Assembly (NCBI GenBank): GCA_965237895.1
Contig: CBDEGR010000002.1
Location: 1,984,001-2,048,000 of the forward strand
Length of the DNA stretch: 64,000 nt
Source of the DNA: CBDEGR01 sp965237895
GTDB taxonomy: Bacteria > Acidobacteriota > Terriglobia > UBA7540 > JAPUME01
Direction of reading: 5' to 3'
This document shows, one piece after another, positions 20,122 through 29,389 of the stretch. A model generated the notes under the pieces. The model made no database searches, was not told the origin of the DNA, and was given only the letters and a program-made list of their open reading frames with translations. Numbering within the stretch: position 1 is the first letter of the stretch; every line of letters starts with the position of its first letter. The translations under genes and the position numbers were made by a program.

Positions 20122-20346
20122 GTGTACCAAGATTCGGTGATGCGGTGTACCAGCACCCTTGTTCCTATCTATTTGCCGCAACGCGGCTTGTCCGTAATAG
20201 CCCGGCCAGCCCGCACCGATCCAGCGGAAAAGGGCAGGACGGGAGCGACCCCCCCTTTTTTGCCGCTGTATCGGCAAACGGGGAAGGGGGGTGTACCAGC
20301 CGGTGTACCACCGCCTACCCCCCCTTTTCAGGGGTCGCTCCCGTCC
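20122..20346. repeat. Iteron-like GTGTACCA repeats and a 16-bp perfect inverted repeat
   Basis: GTGTACCA occurs four times in the same orientation (20122, 20145, 20291, 20303). GGACGGGAGCGACCCC (20237-20252) is exactly inverted at 20331-20346, with 78 bases between, and both arms abut C-rich tracts. The 400-bp interval 20015-20415 has no convincing gene. Such clusters occur at replication or transfer origins or as regulator sites; no nic motif is recognised. Confidence 0.5.
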
Positions 20347-20415
20347 AATTTATCCCTACGGGAAGGTTCCGAACACCGACTACAAGCGGGCGCTGACGCG
20401 CCGGAGGCAAGCCCC

Positions 20416-22433
20416 ATGAAAATGCTCTATCCGATCCTGATCTCTGGCGGGCTGTGCTGCTCTGTATGGGGTTTCATCTACCGGCCCTTCCCCTTGCCCG
20501 GCAACGATCCGGTGCTCGATCTGGTGCTCTATCACACCCCCAACTTCTACGGCTGGATCGTCCGCTGGTACTACGCCGCCCCCGCCATCGCCCTCATTGT
20601 CGGCGGGCTTGTTCTTATCTCGGTCTAGCGGGTCTGGTTTGAGACATGGGGTAGCAATTTAACTGCCTTCAAATTGCTGCCACCCTGGCCCCTTTCTCCC
20701 GACAAAGACGCCGGGCCGGGCATCGTTGTCGGGGAGGTTCACCACCCGGTCAAAGCCGTCGAAATCCCGAACCCTTCCTGGCTCATTATCCCGGAGCGGG
20801 GACTGTATACCGGAGTGGCCATTTTCGGGGCCGTGGGGTCCGGCAAGACCTCGGCTTGCATGCACCAGTTCGCCCAGCAGATCTTGTCCTGGCAATCGGG
20901 CAATCCCCAGCGCCGGGCGGCCGGCCTGATCCTGGAAGTCAAGGGCGACTTCTGTCATGACATCCGGAGAATCCTGGCCGATGCGGGCCGGGAGGAAGAC
21001 TACATCGAGCTGGGAATGGAGGGCGGCTGGCAGTGGAATCCGCTCTCGACAAAATGGCTCGATTCTTACTCGTTGGCCTACACCGTTTCCTCCCTGCTCA
21101 ACCAGTTGTTCGGCAAGGGCAAGGAGCCGTTCTGGCAACAGGCCTACACCAATCTGGTCCGCTGGATCATCGAACTCTACCGGGTCTTCCCCGGCCAATG
21201 GGTCACCTTGCAGCAGGTCTACCACTGCGCCATCGACAAGGAGCTGTTCGCGGCCAAGATCAAACAGGCCGAGGCGTTTGTCCGTGAGCTGCAACAGGGA
21301 ACACTGGTTATTTCCTTCGACGACTACCTTGCCAACGCGGACCACCTTTCCGGCTGGAAATGGCAACCGCCCACCCAGGAGAATACTTGCCATGCGGACC
21401 ACTCTCCGTCGCTCGAATCCCAGCTCAAAGAACTCCAGATCGACTATCGGATAGAGCGTACCGAGAGCGTAAGGTCCTCAGAGATTCGGCAGCGGGTCGA
21501 GGCCGTCAATCGCTGGTATCAACACGACTGGCGGATGATCGACAACAAAATCCGGTCGAGCATCGTCGAGGGCATCTCGGTTTTCTTGTCCATGTTCGAC
21601 CTGCCGGACGTGGCGCGGGTGTTTTGCCCACCGCCGCGAGTCCAAAAGGGACCACAGCAAGGCGAACAGCCGAGACTGGGAACGAGAGTGCGCCAGAGCT
21701 TGCCACCCCTTGATGAGTTGATCGAGTCGGGCAAGGTGCTGGCCCTGAACATGCCCGCCGGCACCAACCCGGCGCTGGCCCGCGCGATCGGCGTCATGCT
21801 TAAAAACGCCTGGCTGCAATCGTTGCTACGGCGACCGGCGCAGATGAAGGCGGCGCCGGAGCGATACTTCCGGCCCGCCGTGTTCATCTGCGATGAATAC
21901 CAGGCGTTCGCTTCCGTGGGTGAGGACGATCCCTCCGGCGACGAGAAATCCTTTGCCCTCACCCGGCAATGCCGCTGTATCCCGATTGTCGCCACCCAGT
22001 CTATCTCCTCGCTGCGGTCGGTGCTCGGCAGCTCGGAAGCCTGGCGCACCCTTCTGCAAACCCTGCGCACCCGGATATTCCTTTCCTTGAGTGATGACGC
22101 GAGCGCTCAAACCGCCTCAACTCTATGCGGCCAGGTCGCCAAGATCAAACCCTCCTAACACCATCACCGAGTCGGCCAAGCAAAGCGAGGTATCCATGCT
22201 TTCGGCCCAGGCCGGAGGCGGACAAGGCAGCGTGGGGGCCAGTAAATCCTTTCGCGAGCAACGCGAGGCGGTGTTTCAGCCTCGCGAGTTTGCCCTGCTC
22301 TCCAACTGCCAGGCCATCTGTCTGCCCTACGACGGCGCACAGTCGCTCGCGCCGACCCGCGTGTACCCTCAAGCCTCACTACCTGCCCCGCATGCTTCCC
22401 TACTGGCGTGCGAAGGTCGAGGGGAAGCTATGA
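20416..22433 (+). pseudogene. VirD4/TraG-type conjugative coupling protein, one nonsense and two frameshifts
   Basis: It starts MKMLYPILISGG with two membrane helices (residues ~1-20 and ~48-70) and meets TAG at 20626-20628. The same frame continues with RVWFETWGSN and into the ATPase: Walker A GAVGSGKTS near 20830 and Walker B-like VFICDEYQAF. An extra A near 22157 breaks KIKPSYTITESAKQS, and an extra C near 22366 breaks VYLKPHYLPRMLPYW. Repaired, it would end at 22431-22433 with the TGA overlapping the virB11 ATG. The family pumps the relaxosome to the type IV secretion channel; this copy is dead as written. Confidence 0.85.
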
Positions 22434-23403
22434 GCGACGGCCTGGAGTTGCTCAAAGCATTCCTGCCCGGCCTGGAAGCCGTGCTGGAGGACCCGGAAGT
22501 GAGCGAGATAATGATCAACGGCCCGCACAACGTCTGGATCGAAGGGCATGGAAAGCTCTATTCCCACGAGGCGCCGTTGCTGACCGCCTCAGCTCTGAAT
22601 CGGGCCGCGATCCATATCGCGCGGCCTCTCGGTCTGGACCCGGCCACGGCTCCCATCGTCGATGCCCGCCTGGAGGACGGCTCGCGGGTTGCGATCTGCG
22701 TTCCGCCCGCCAGCCCGAAGGTGGCGATCACCGTGCGGCGGTTTGGCAAACGGGCATTCTCGGCGGGTGACCTGGTAGAACAAGGCGCACTACCCAAGAA
22801 TGTGAAGGAGACGGCGGAGCGGATGTTAATGACCCGCCGCAACATCCTGGTTTCGGGAGGGACCGGATCAGGCAAGACCACGCTGCTGAACGCGCTCATT
22901 GAATTGCTACCCGACGACGAGCGCATCGTCGCCATCGAGGACACCTTGGACTTCGCATCGAGCACTCCAATTGCGTCCGCTTCGAGGCTCGCGGGCTGGC
23001 AACCGGGGCGGTGACGATCCGGGACCTGGTGCGCCATGCCTTGCGTCACCGCCCGGATCACATCGTCGTGGGCGAGGTGCGCGGCGGGGAGGCCGCTGAT
23101 CTGCTGCAGGCCCTCAACACCGGACACGGCGGCTCGCTCACCACCGTACACGCCAACAACGCCGAGAGCGCCTTGTCACGGCTCGCCAGTTGCGCCATGC
23201 AGGGAGGCGGGGAGCTGCCGTGGGAGGTCACCTGCCGGGGCGTGGTGGACGGCATTGCGATGGTGATTCACATGACCCGGCGCGAGGGACGGCGGTTTGT
23301 GGAGGAAGCCTTGCGCGTCCAGGGTTACGACGCGCCACAGAACCGCTGGCTCATCGAGCCGATCTGGAGGCAACACGATGAGGGAGGGAAAGATGAGTCT
23401 TGA
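22430..23403 (+). pseudogene. VirB11-type secretion ATPase, copy A, one-base deletion
   Basis: The start MSDGLELLKAFLPGLEAVLEDP overlaps the virD4 stop (ATGA). It has the N-domain (VSEIMINGPHNVWIE), Walker A SGGTGSGKTTLLN and Asp box IVAIEDT. In the inverted copy B the next residues are LELRIEHSNCVRFE; here one base is missing near 22955, so the frame shifts to FASSTPIAS and stops at 23014. Downstream of the lesion the original frame resumes (RHRPDHIVVGEVRGGEAADLL, TTVHANNAESALSRL) to 23403. A repaired protein would be about 324 residues, a usual length. Confidence 0.88.
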
Positions 23404-23614
23404 CGGAGAAGCAACAGATGCCCCGATCACGGTGAAGGACGCAGCCCGTTTCTTGGGCGTCAGCCCCTCGTTGGTGTATGCTTACGTGGAGCGAAAGCAG
23501 ATTCCCCATTACCGCATGATGGGCCGCTCGATCCGATTCCGACTGTCGGAACTGGTTGAGTGGCGCCAGCAATTTCATGTGCATGGAGGAATCGATGAAC
23601 AACAAGATAGGTAG
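23393..23614 (+). CDS. AlpA/excisionase-like HTH protein, copy A
   Basis: A 73-residue MerR-like/HTH_17 protein. ITVKDAARFLGVSPSLVYAYVERKQIPHYRMMGRSIRFRLSELVEW is the typical excisionase fold. It overlaps the virB11 3' end by 11 bp and the integrase start by 20 bp, forming a tight virB11-xis-int unit. It probably directs excision or regulates the integrase. The inverted copy at 25024-25245 differs in only two residues (V/A and H/N). Confidence 0.85.
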   Translation: MSLDGEATDAPITVKDAARFLGVSPSLVYAYVERKQIPHYRMMGRSIRFRLSELVEWRQQFHVHGGIDEQQDR

Positions 23615-24758
23615 ACCCAGAAATACATCGGGTAGCCTGTACTCCCGACGTGATTCACGCGTCTGGTGGATGAGCTACCGGGATCACAACGGAAAGTTCA
23701 GACAGGAATCGACAGGTGAGAGGGAAAGAGGCGAAGCCGAGAAGGTGATGCGTAAACGGTTGGTGGCTCGCGATGAGGGGCTGCTGCCGAGCGCCGCGCC
23801 GGACGGTGGGATCAGCTTTAACCAGTGGGCGGATTGGTTCCTTGCGAACCGATCCCAACCGCCCTTCCGGAGCGAGCAGACCCATCGGCACAACCTCGGC
23901 GCGCTGAAGTTCCTGAGGCCACGGTTCGGCAAGAACAAACTCTCGGACATCACAGTGGAAGGGATCGAATCGTATCTGATGACGAGACTAAACACAGGCA
24001 AGCGGGTGCATACCAAGTTGGGGCTGCAACTTCGCGGCCGGCTCAAACCGGCCACCGTGCATCAGGAGTTTCGCATCCTGCGGCGCATCCTGAACGTGGC
24101 GGTGAAGAAGCGGCGGCTGGCGGTCAATCCGTGCGTCAGCGTGGAGTTTCCGGTGCCGTTGGCGGGCACGACGCGCAAGCCGCACTATCTGAGTGCCTCG
24201 GAGCAGGTACGGCTGGAAGCCTGCGCACCGGTGTACTTGCGCAACATCATCGTGATCATGGTGGAGATGGGGCTGCGGCCCTATCGGGAGTTGATCCCGA
24301 TGCGAAAGGAACAGGTGGATCTGCAGAACGGGATCGTGCATCTGCCGGATTCCAAGACGGTGAACGGCATCGCGGACATGCCGATGACGGACCGAGTGCG
24401 CCAAGCGTTCGCCTCGCAGATGAAGCAGAGCGGCGATTCCAACTACTTGTTCCCAAGCCCGCAGATGGGATCAAGCAAGCCGCACATTACGACGGTGCAC
24501 AAAGTGTGGGACCGGACACTCCAGCGCGCCGGGCTGCCCCATTTTTCGCTGTACGAGTTGCGGCACACGTTTGCAACCCGGCTCAGCGCCGGGGGAGTGG
24601 CGGATCATTTCGTGACGCAGATGCTCAGACAGGGTGATTCGCAGGTGTTCAAGCGTTACAGCCAGGCGAAGCTCACCATGATGCGGGAAGCGCTGTCCCA
24701 GCTCGACCGGCAGGCGAACGAGCACGGCGCGACTTCCTTTACGGCGCTGGCCGGATAG
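23595..24758 (+). CDS. Tyrosine recombinase/integrase, copy A, full length
   Basis: A 387-residue integrase. The N-terminal arm-binding part is NNKIGRPRNTSGSLYSRRDSRVWWMSYRD, the SAM-like core-binding domain spans about 70-170, and the catalytic domain has Arg (GLRPYRELIPMR), His-x-x-Arg (LRHTFATR) and Tyr (FKRYSQAK). The ATG at 23595 follows GGAGGAATCG within the xis gene. It is the only complete integrase in the window. Its 3' end faces the attachment repeat and tRNA fragment at 24759-24882. Confidence 0.93.
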   Translation: MNNKIGRPRNTSGSLYSRRDSRVWWMSYRDHNGKFRQESTGERERGEAEKVMRKRLVARDEGLLPSAAPDGGISFNQWADWFLANRSQPPFRSEQTHRHNLGALKFLRPRFGKNKLSDITVEGIESYLMTRLNTGKRVHTKLGLQLRGRLKPATVHQEFRILRRILNVAVKKRRLAVNPCVSVEFPVPLAGTTRKPHYLSASEQVRLEACAPVYLRNIIVIMVEMGLRPYRELIPMRKEQVDLQNGIVHLPDSKTVNGIADMPMTDRVRQAFASQMKQSGDSNYLFPSPQMGSSKPHITTVHKVWDRTLQRAGLPHFSLYELRHTFATRLSAGGVADHFVTQMLRQGDSQVFKRYSQAKLTMMREALSQLDRQANEHGATSFTALAG

Positions 24759-24847
24759 GGCCAGTTTTCTGACGGTTTCTTTACGATTCCGTCTTTCGGC
24801 AATGAGAGGGAAGGCAGACGGGTGCTGAAAACAAATAAGTTAAATGG
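24759..24847 (-). repeat. Attachment-site-like repeat, inverted right copy
   Basis: Read on the minus strand, this runs CCATTTAACTTAT then TTGTTTTCAGCACC and matches 10187-10274 with scattered substitutions. It lies between the integrase A stop and a tRNA 3' fragment, the same tRNA/att/integrase order as at tRNA-Lys. Confidence 0.65.
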
Positions 24848-25043
24848 AGACCCAGGCCGAATTCGAACCGGCGACCCGCTGCTTGCGCATCACCTTCTCG
24901 GCTTCGCCTTTCTCCTTTCGGCCTGTCGACTCCTGCCTGAACTTTCCGTTGTGGTCCCGGTAGCTCATCCACCAGACGCGTGAATCACGTCGGGAGTACA
25001 GGCTACCGGAGGTATTTCTGGGTCTACCTATCTTGTTGTTCAT
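24840..25043 (-). pseudogene. Integrase N-terminal fragment, copy B
   Basis: It begins MNNKIGRPRNTSGSLYSRRD, nearly identical to integrase A, and continues through GEAEKVMRK (residue ~53). There homology to integrase stops abruptly and the DNA becomes the 3' part of a tRNA gene; the frame then ends after ~14 unrelated residues. Core-binding and catalytic domains are missing. This is the truncated end of the inverted module and marks a recombination junction. Confidence 0.88.
24845..24882 (-). other. 3' fragment of a tRNA gene at a recombination junction
   Basis: On the minus strand: anticodon-stem 3' strand GCAGC, variable GGGTC, T arm GCCGG-TTCGAAT-TCGGC (last pair G-T), acceptor 3' strand CTGGGTC, discriminator T and CCA. 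No matching 5' half (expected acceptor strand GACCCAG) exists nearby; integrase sequence lies there instead. It is therefore a tRNA remnant, distinct from the Lys and Arg genes in this window. Amino-acid identity cannot be told without the anticodon. Confidence 0.7.
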
Positions 25044-25245
25044 CGATTCCTCCATTGACATGAAATTGTTGACGCCACTCGGCCAGCTCCGACAATCGGA
25101 AGCGGATCGAGCGGCCCATCATGCGGTAATGGGGAATCTGCTTTCGCTCGACGTAAGCATACACCAGCGAGGGGCTGACACCCAAGAAACGGGCTGCGTC
25201 CTTCACCGTGATCGGGGCATCTGTTGCTTCTCCGTCAAGACTCAT
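25024..25245 (-). CDS. AlpA/excisionase-like HTH protein, copy B
   Basis: A 73-residue protein identical to copy A except SELAEW for SELVEW and FHVNGG for FHVHGG. The HTH_17 sequence is intact. It overlaps the 5' end of the integrase fragment (start 25043) and the 3' end of virB11 copy B. It may still be expressed although its integrase partner is truncated. Confidence 0.85.
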   Translation of the reverse strand: MSLDGEATDAPITVKDAARFLGVSPSLVYAYVERKQIPHYRMMGRSIRFRLSELAEWRQQFHVNGGIDEQQDR

Positions 25246-26102
25246 CTTTCCCTCCCTCATGGTGTTGCCTCCAGATCGGCTCGATGAGCCAGCGGTTCTG
25301 TGGCGCGTCGTAACCCTGGACGCGCAAGGCTTCCTCCACAAACCGCCGTCCCTCGCGCCGGGTCATGTGAATCACCATCGCAATGCCGTCCACCACGCCC
25401 CGGCAGGTAACCTCCCAGGGCAGCTCCCCGCCGCCCTGCATGGCGCAACTGGCGAGCCGCGACAAGGCGCTCTCGGCGTTGTTGGCGTGTACGGTGGTGA
25501 GCGAGCCGCCATGTCCGGTGTTGAGGGCTTGCGGCAGGTCCGCCGCTTCTCCTCCTCGCACCTCGCCCACTACGATATGATCCGGACGGTGACGCAGGGC
25601 ATGGCGCACCAAGTCCCGGATCGTCACCGCCCCGATTGCAAGCCCGCGAGCCTCGAAACGAACGCAATTGGAGTGCTCGATGCGCAACTCCAGGGTGTCC
25701 TCGATGGCGACGATGCGCTCGTCGTCGGGCAGCAATTCAATGAGCGCGTTGAGCAGCGTGGTCTTGCCTGATCCGGTGCCTCCTGAAACCAGGATGTTCC
25801 GGCGGGCAAATAACACCCGCTCCGCCGCTTGCCGTACAGTCTCGGGAAGGGCGCCTTGTTCTACCAGGTCCGCCGCCGAGAATGCCCGTTTACCAAAGCG
25901 CCGCACGGTGATCGCTACCTTCGGGCTCGCCGGCGGAACACAGATCGCAACCCGCGAGCCGTCCTCCAGGCGGGCATCGACGATGGGAGCCGTGGCCGGG
26001 TCCAGGCCGAGAGGCCGCGCGATATGGATAGCGGCCCGATTCAGAGCTGAGACGGTCAGCAACGGAGCCTCGTGGGAATAGAGCTTTCCATGTCCCTCGA
26101 CC
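25235..26102 (-). pseudogene. VirB11-type secretion ATPase, copy B, 5' end removed by IS
   Basis: It contains VEGHGKLYSHEAPLLT through Walker A SGGTGSGKTTLLN, AIEDTLELRIEHSNC, VVGEVRGGEAADLPQ and the C-terminus RQHHEGGKDES. The frame is continuous where copy A has a deletion. Homology to copy A ends at GTCGAGGGACATGG, exactly at the IS3 left end (26103), so the first ~35 codons are gone. About 95 percent identical to copy A by eye. Confidence 0.88.
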
Positions 26103-26168
26103 TGACCTGACCCCCTCAAACCGGTCCAGTTCTAATGTTAGAGTTGGACCTGGAATAGGGAGGTCAGG

Positions 26169-26447
26169 ATGGTCAAGAGGAAGCATTCGATCGAACAGAT
26201 TATCGGTAAACTTCGAGAGACCGAAGTGGAACTTGCCCAGGGTCGCAGCGTAGCCGAGGTGTGCCGGTCGTTGGGGGTGACCGAGCAGACCTATTACCGC
26301 TGGCGAAAGGAGTACGGCGGTCTAAAGATGGATTAGGCCAAGCGGTTGAAGGTCCTCGAGCAGGAGAACACTCGCTTGAGGAGGGCGGTTGCAGACCTGA
26401 CCTTGGACAAGCAGATTCTGCAGGAGGTCACAAGGGGAAACGGCTAA
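26169..26447 (+). pseudogene. IS3-family transposase OrfA, copy 2, amber nonsense
   Basis: The sequence is identical to the copy at 11567 except at codon 56, where CAG (Gln, in KMDQAKRL) has become TAG (26334-26336). The product would lose its coiled coil and the frameshift region that links OrfA to OrfB. Confidence 0.9.
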
Positions 26448-27328
26448 GCCCGGCGCGTCGCCGGCAGTGGGCGGCGCATATCTGTAAGGCGTTGGGTGTC
26501 TCGGAACGCCGGGCTTGTCGAGTGCTCAGCCAACCCCGGTCCACCCAGCGCCATCGATGCATCGCTGCTCCCGACGAGGATGCCCTGACGAGGGCCATCG
26601 TCACCCTGGCCGGTCGGTTTGGTCGCTATGGCTATCGTCGGGTCACGGCCTTGCTGCGGCGAGCCGGCTGGAGGGTCAACCATAAGAGAGTGGAGCGCAT
26701 CTGGAGGCGGGAGGGGTTGAGAGTGCCGCAGAAACAGCCGAAGCGTGGACGCCTTTGGCTCAACGACGGATCGTGCGTTCGTCTGCGCCCCTGCAGTCCG
26801 AACCACGTCTGGGCTTACGCCTTCGTCCAAGCCCGCACTCACGACGGGAGGGCTTTCCGGTTGTTGACGGTCATCGATGAGTACACTCGGGAATGTCTGG
26901 CTATCCAGGTGGCCCGCCAGATTCGATCCGACGATGTCGTGCAGCTACTGGCCGATCTGTTCGTTCTCCGAGGTCCGCCCGAGCACCTTCGCTCGGATAA
27001 TGGCCCGGAGTTCTGCGCCCAAGCTCTACGAGAGTGGCTGGGGCGAATCGGAGTGAAGACGCTCTACATCCAACCCGGGAGTCCCTGGGAGAACGGCTAC
27101 AACGAGAGCTTTAATGGGAAGCTCCGAGACGAGTTGCTCGACCGGGAGATCTTCTACACCTTGCAGGAAGCGAAGGTGTTAATCGAGCAGTGGAGGCGAC
27201 ACTACAACAGGGTTCGACCTCACAGTGCTCTTGGTTATCGTCCACCGGCACCGGAGGCCATGGAAATCCCGCCGCTGCTCGGGAGGCAGCTGCCTCCCGA
27301 CCTAGGGACAGAATTACCGCTGAACTAA
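26448..27328 (+). CDS. IS3-family transposase OrfB, copy 2, first catalytic Asp replaced by Ala
   Basis: The frame is complete from RRQWAAHICKALGVSERRAC to LGTELPLN. The first acid of the DDE triad is changed: copy 1 reads WAYDFVQ (GAC), this copy WAYAFVQ (GCC, 26819-26821). The second Asp (SDNGPEF) and the Glu (NGYNESFN) are kept. With the orfA nonsense codon this makes the copy catalytically dead; it could move only in trans. Confidence 0.88.
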
Positions 27329-27385
27329 CATACGAGTTGGTACAATCACTGGGGGCAGGTCACCCTCCTCCCCCGCTTTGCCTAC

Positions 27386-29338
27386 GTGGCCAACTCAGAG
27401 GACGACACCCTATCCATTTACACCATCGAGGCCGAAACTGGTTTGATGCTCCCGAACGGGTACGTGAACGCAGGCGACGGTCCTGCTTCGGTGACGATTG
27501 ATCCCTCCAACCGGTTCGTCTATGCGGCGAATACCAATTCGAACAACGTCTCCGTCTACACGATTGACGCCGCCACCGGGAATTTGACGCTGGTGGAGAC
27601 CGAGGCGGCCGGAACCGGCCCTACCTCCGTCACGGTCGATCCCTCCGGCCAATTCGCCTATGCCGCCAACTTCACCTCTAACGACGTCTCCGTTTACACG
27701 ATTGACGCCGCCAGCGGCGCGCTGACTCTGGTGGAGACCGAGGCGGCCGGGACCGGCCCTACCTCCGTCACGGTCGACCCCTCCGGCCAATTCGCCTATG
27801 CCGCCAATTTCAACTCCAACGACGTCTCCATCTACACGATTAACACTGCCACCGGCGCGCTGAGTCCGACGGGACCCGTTGCCGCCGGAGAGGGCCCCGA
27901 GTCCGTTGCCATCGACCCCTCCGGAAAATTCGCCTATGCCGCAAATTTCACCTCCGATGACATCTCGGTCTATACGATTGACACCGCCACCGGCGCGTTA
28001 ACCCCAGCCGGGACCGTTGCGGCCGGGACAGGCCCCATCTCCGTCACGGTCCACCCGACCGGCCAATTCGCCTATGCCGCCAACTTCACCTCCAACGACG
28101 TCTCCGTTTACACGATTGACGCCGCCAGCGGCGCGCTGAGTCCGACGGAGCCCGTTGCCGCCGGAGAAGGCCCTGAGTCCCTCGCCATCGACCCTTCCGA
28201 AGAGTTCGTCATAGTCGCCAACAGCGTTTCTTTCGATGTTTCCTTCTACACGATTGACCCCGCCACCGGAAACTTGACCCTTCCCCGTACCCTGCGGGCC
28301 AGGTTCAATCCCTCTTCCGTTGCCCTGAGCGGGAGTACGACTGCCTTTGTCCAAACTCCGAAGTTCGCCTATGTCGCCAATTCCGGTTCCAACGACATTT
28401 CCGCCTTTACGATTGACGCCGCCACCGGCGCGCTGACTCTGGTGGAAACCGAGGCGGCGGGAACCACTCCCCGCTCCGTAGCCGTGGGACCCTTCGGACG
28501 GTTCGCATATGTGGCCAATTCCGGTTCCAACAACGTCTCCGCCTACACGATTGATGCCGCCACCGGCGCGTTAACCCCAGCCGGAACCGTTGCGGCGGGA
28601 ACCGCTCCGATCTCCGTCGAGGTCGATCCCTCCGGCCGGTTCGTCTACCTCGCCAATTCCGGTTCCAACGACGTCTCTGCCTTTACAATTAACCCCGCCA
28701 CCGGAGCGCTGACCGCAGCCGGGACAGTGGCCGCCGGAACCCTTCCTCGCTTCATCCTTGTCGAACCCTCCGGCCGGTTCCTCTACACGGCAAACTTCAA
28801 TTCCACTAATGTCTCCGTCTATACGATTGATTCCATCACCGGAGCACTAACCTCGGTCGAAGCCTTTGCCCCCGGTACGGACTCCCGCTCGCTCACCCTC
28901 GCCCCTTCCGGAAAGTTCCTCTATGTGGCCAATTGGTTTTCCAACAATATCCGCGCCTACAAGATCGATGCGCCCACAGGAATTTTGACGTTATCGGGGC
29001 TCTCCACCCTCGGAGGGGCATCTCGTCCGATCTCCATGACAATCGATCCTTTCGGCCTGTTCCTCTATTCGGCAAACTTCGGTTCAAACGACGTCATCTC
29101 CTTCAACGCAGACAACTCCACGGGCACTCTATCCTTCAATGGGACCTTCCCCGCAGGGAACAACCCCACCTCCATAACGATGGGGCGCTCCGGCCTGTTC
29201 GTCTATGTGGCGAACTTCGGTTCGAACGACGTCTCCGTCTTCTCGATTACGGAAACTTCAGGCGATCTGACCTTGGTGGAAACCGTGGCTGCCGGAACAG
29301 ACCCCAGGTCGATTACCACGACCGGGACGATTCAGTAG
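27386..29338 (+). CDS. YncE/lactonase-like beta-propeller repeat protein, 5' truncated by IS
   Basis: About 650 residues made of some 14 repeats of ~43 residues with consensus FAYVANxxSNDVSxYTIDxATGALTxxGTVAAGT (first at FAYVANSEDD, last at FVYVANFGSNDVSVFS). Fourteen repeats would make two seven-bladed propellers. Such proteins are usually secreted, but here no signal peptide exists: the frame runs upstream into the IS3 right end at 27362. GTG 27386 is only the first possible start. Several repeats (27570-28140) are nearly identical at DNA level. Function unknown; the PQQ/YVTN propeller family is the closest resemblance. Confidence 0.75.
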   Translation: MANSEDDTLSIYTIEAETGLMLPNGYVNAGDGPASVTIDPSNRFVYAANTNSNNVSVYTIDAATGNLTLVETEAAGTGPTSVTVDPSGQFAYAANFTSNDVSVYTIDAASGALTLVETEAAGTGPTSVTVDPSGQFAYAANFNSNDVSIYTINTATGALSPTGPVAAGEGPESVAIDPSGKFAYAANFTSDDISVYTIDTATGALTPAGTVAAGTGPISVTVHPTGQFAYAANFTSNDVSVYTIDAASGALSPTEPVAAGEGPESLAIDPSEEFVIVANSVSFDVSFYTIDPATGNLTLPRTLRARFNPSSVALSGSTTAFVQTPKFAYVANSGSNDISAFTIDAATGALTLVETEAAGTTPRSVAVGPFGRFAYVANSGSNNVSAYTIDAATGALTPAGTVAAGTAPISVEVDPSGRFVYLANSGSNDVSAFTINPATGALTAAGTVAAGTLPRFILVEPSGRFLYTANFNSTNVSVYTIDSITGALTSVEAFAPGTDSRSLTLAPSGKFLYVANWFSNNIRAYKIDAPTGILTLSGLSTLGGASRPISMTIDPFGLFLYSANFGSNDVISFNADNSTGTLSFNGTFPAGNNPTSITMGRSGLFVYVANFGSNDVSVFSITETSGDLTLVETVAAGTDPRSITTTGTIQ

Positions 29339-29389
29339 CGCCCAACCCACAGTAAGGGCCACAGCAAAGGCCGCCGCAGGGAGCGGGGA

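Larger units (their letters stand above)
26103..27362 (+). mobile_element. IS3-family element copy 2, uninterrupted but mutated
   Basis: The 1260-bp element has the same ends as copy 1 (TGACCTGACCCCC left; right end GGGGGCAGGTCA). Flanks (ctcgacc left, ccctcc right) show no target duplication. The left flank is a truncated virB11 and the right flank a beta-propeller gene lacking its start, so the element sits on a rearrangement junction that forms the island boundary. Confidence 0.88.

Noticed and set aside
20626..20628. TAG between the small membrane protein and the virD4-like ATPase as a natural gene boundary or as a pyrrolysine codon
   Set aside because: The two parts together form the normal N-terminal membrane and ATPase layout of VirD4, and two further frameshifts show the gene is dead; nothing points to pyrrolysine use.
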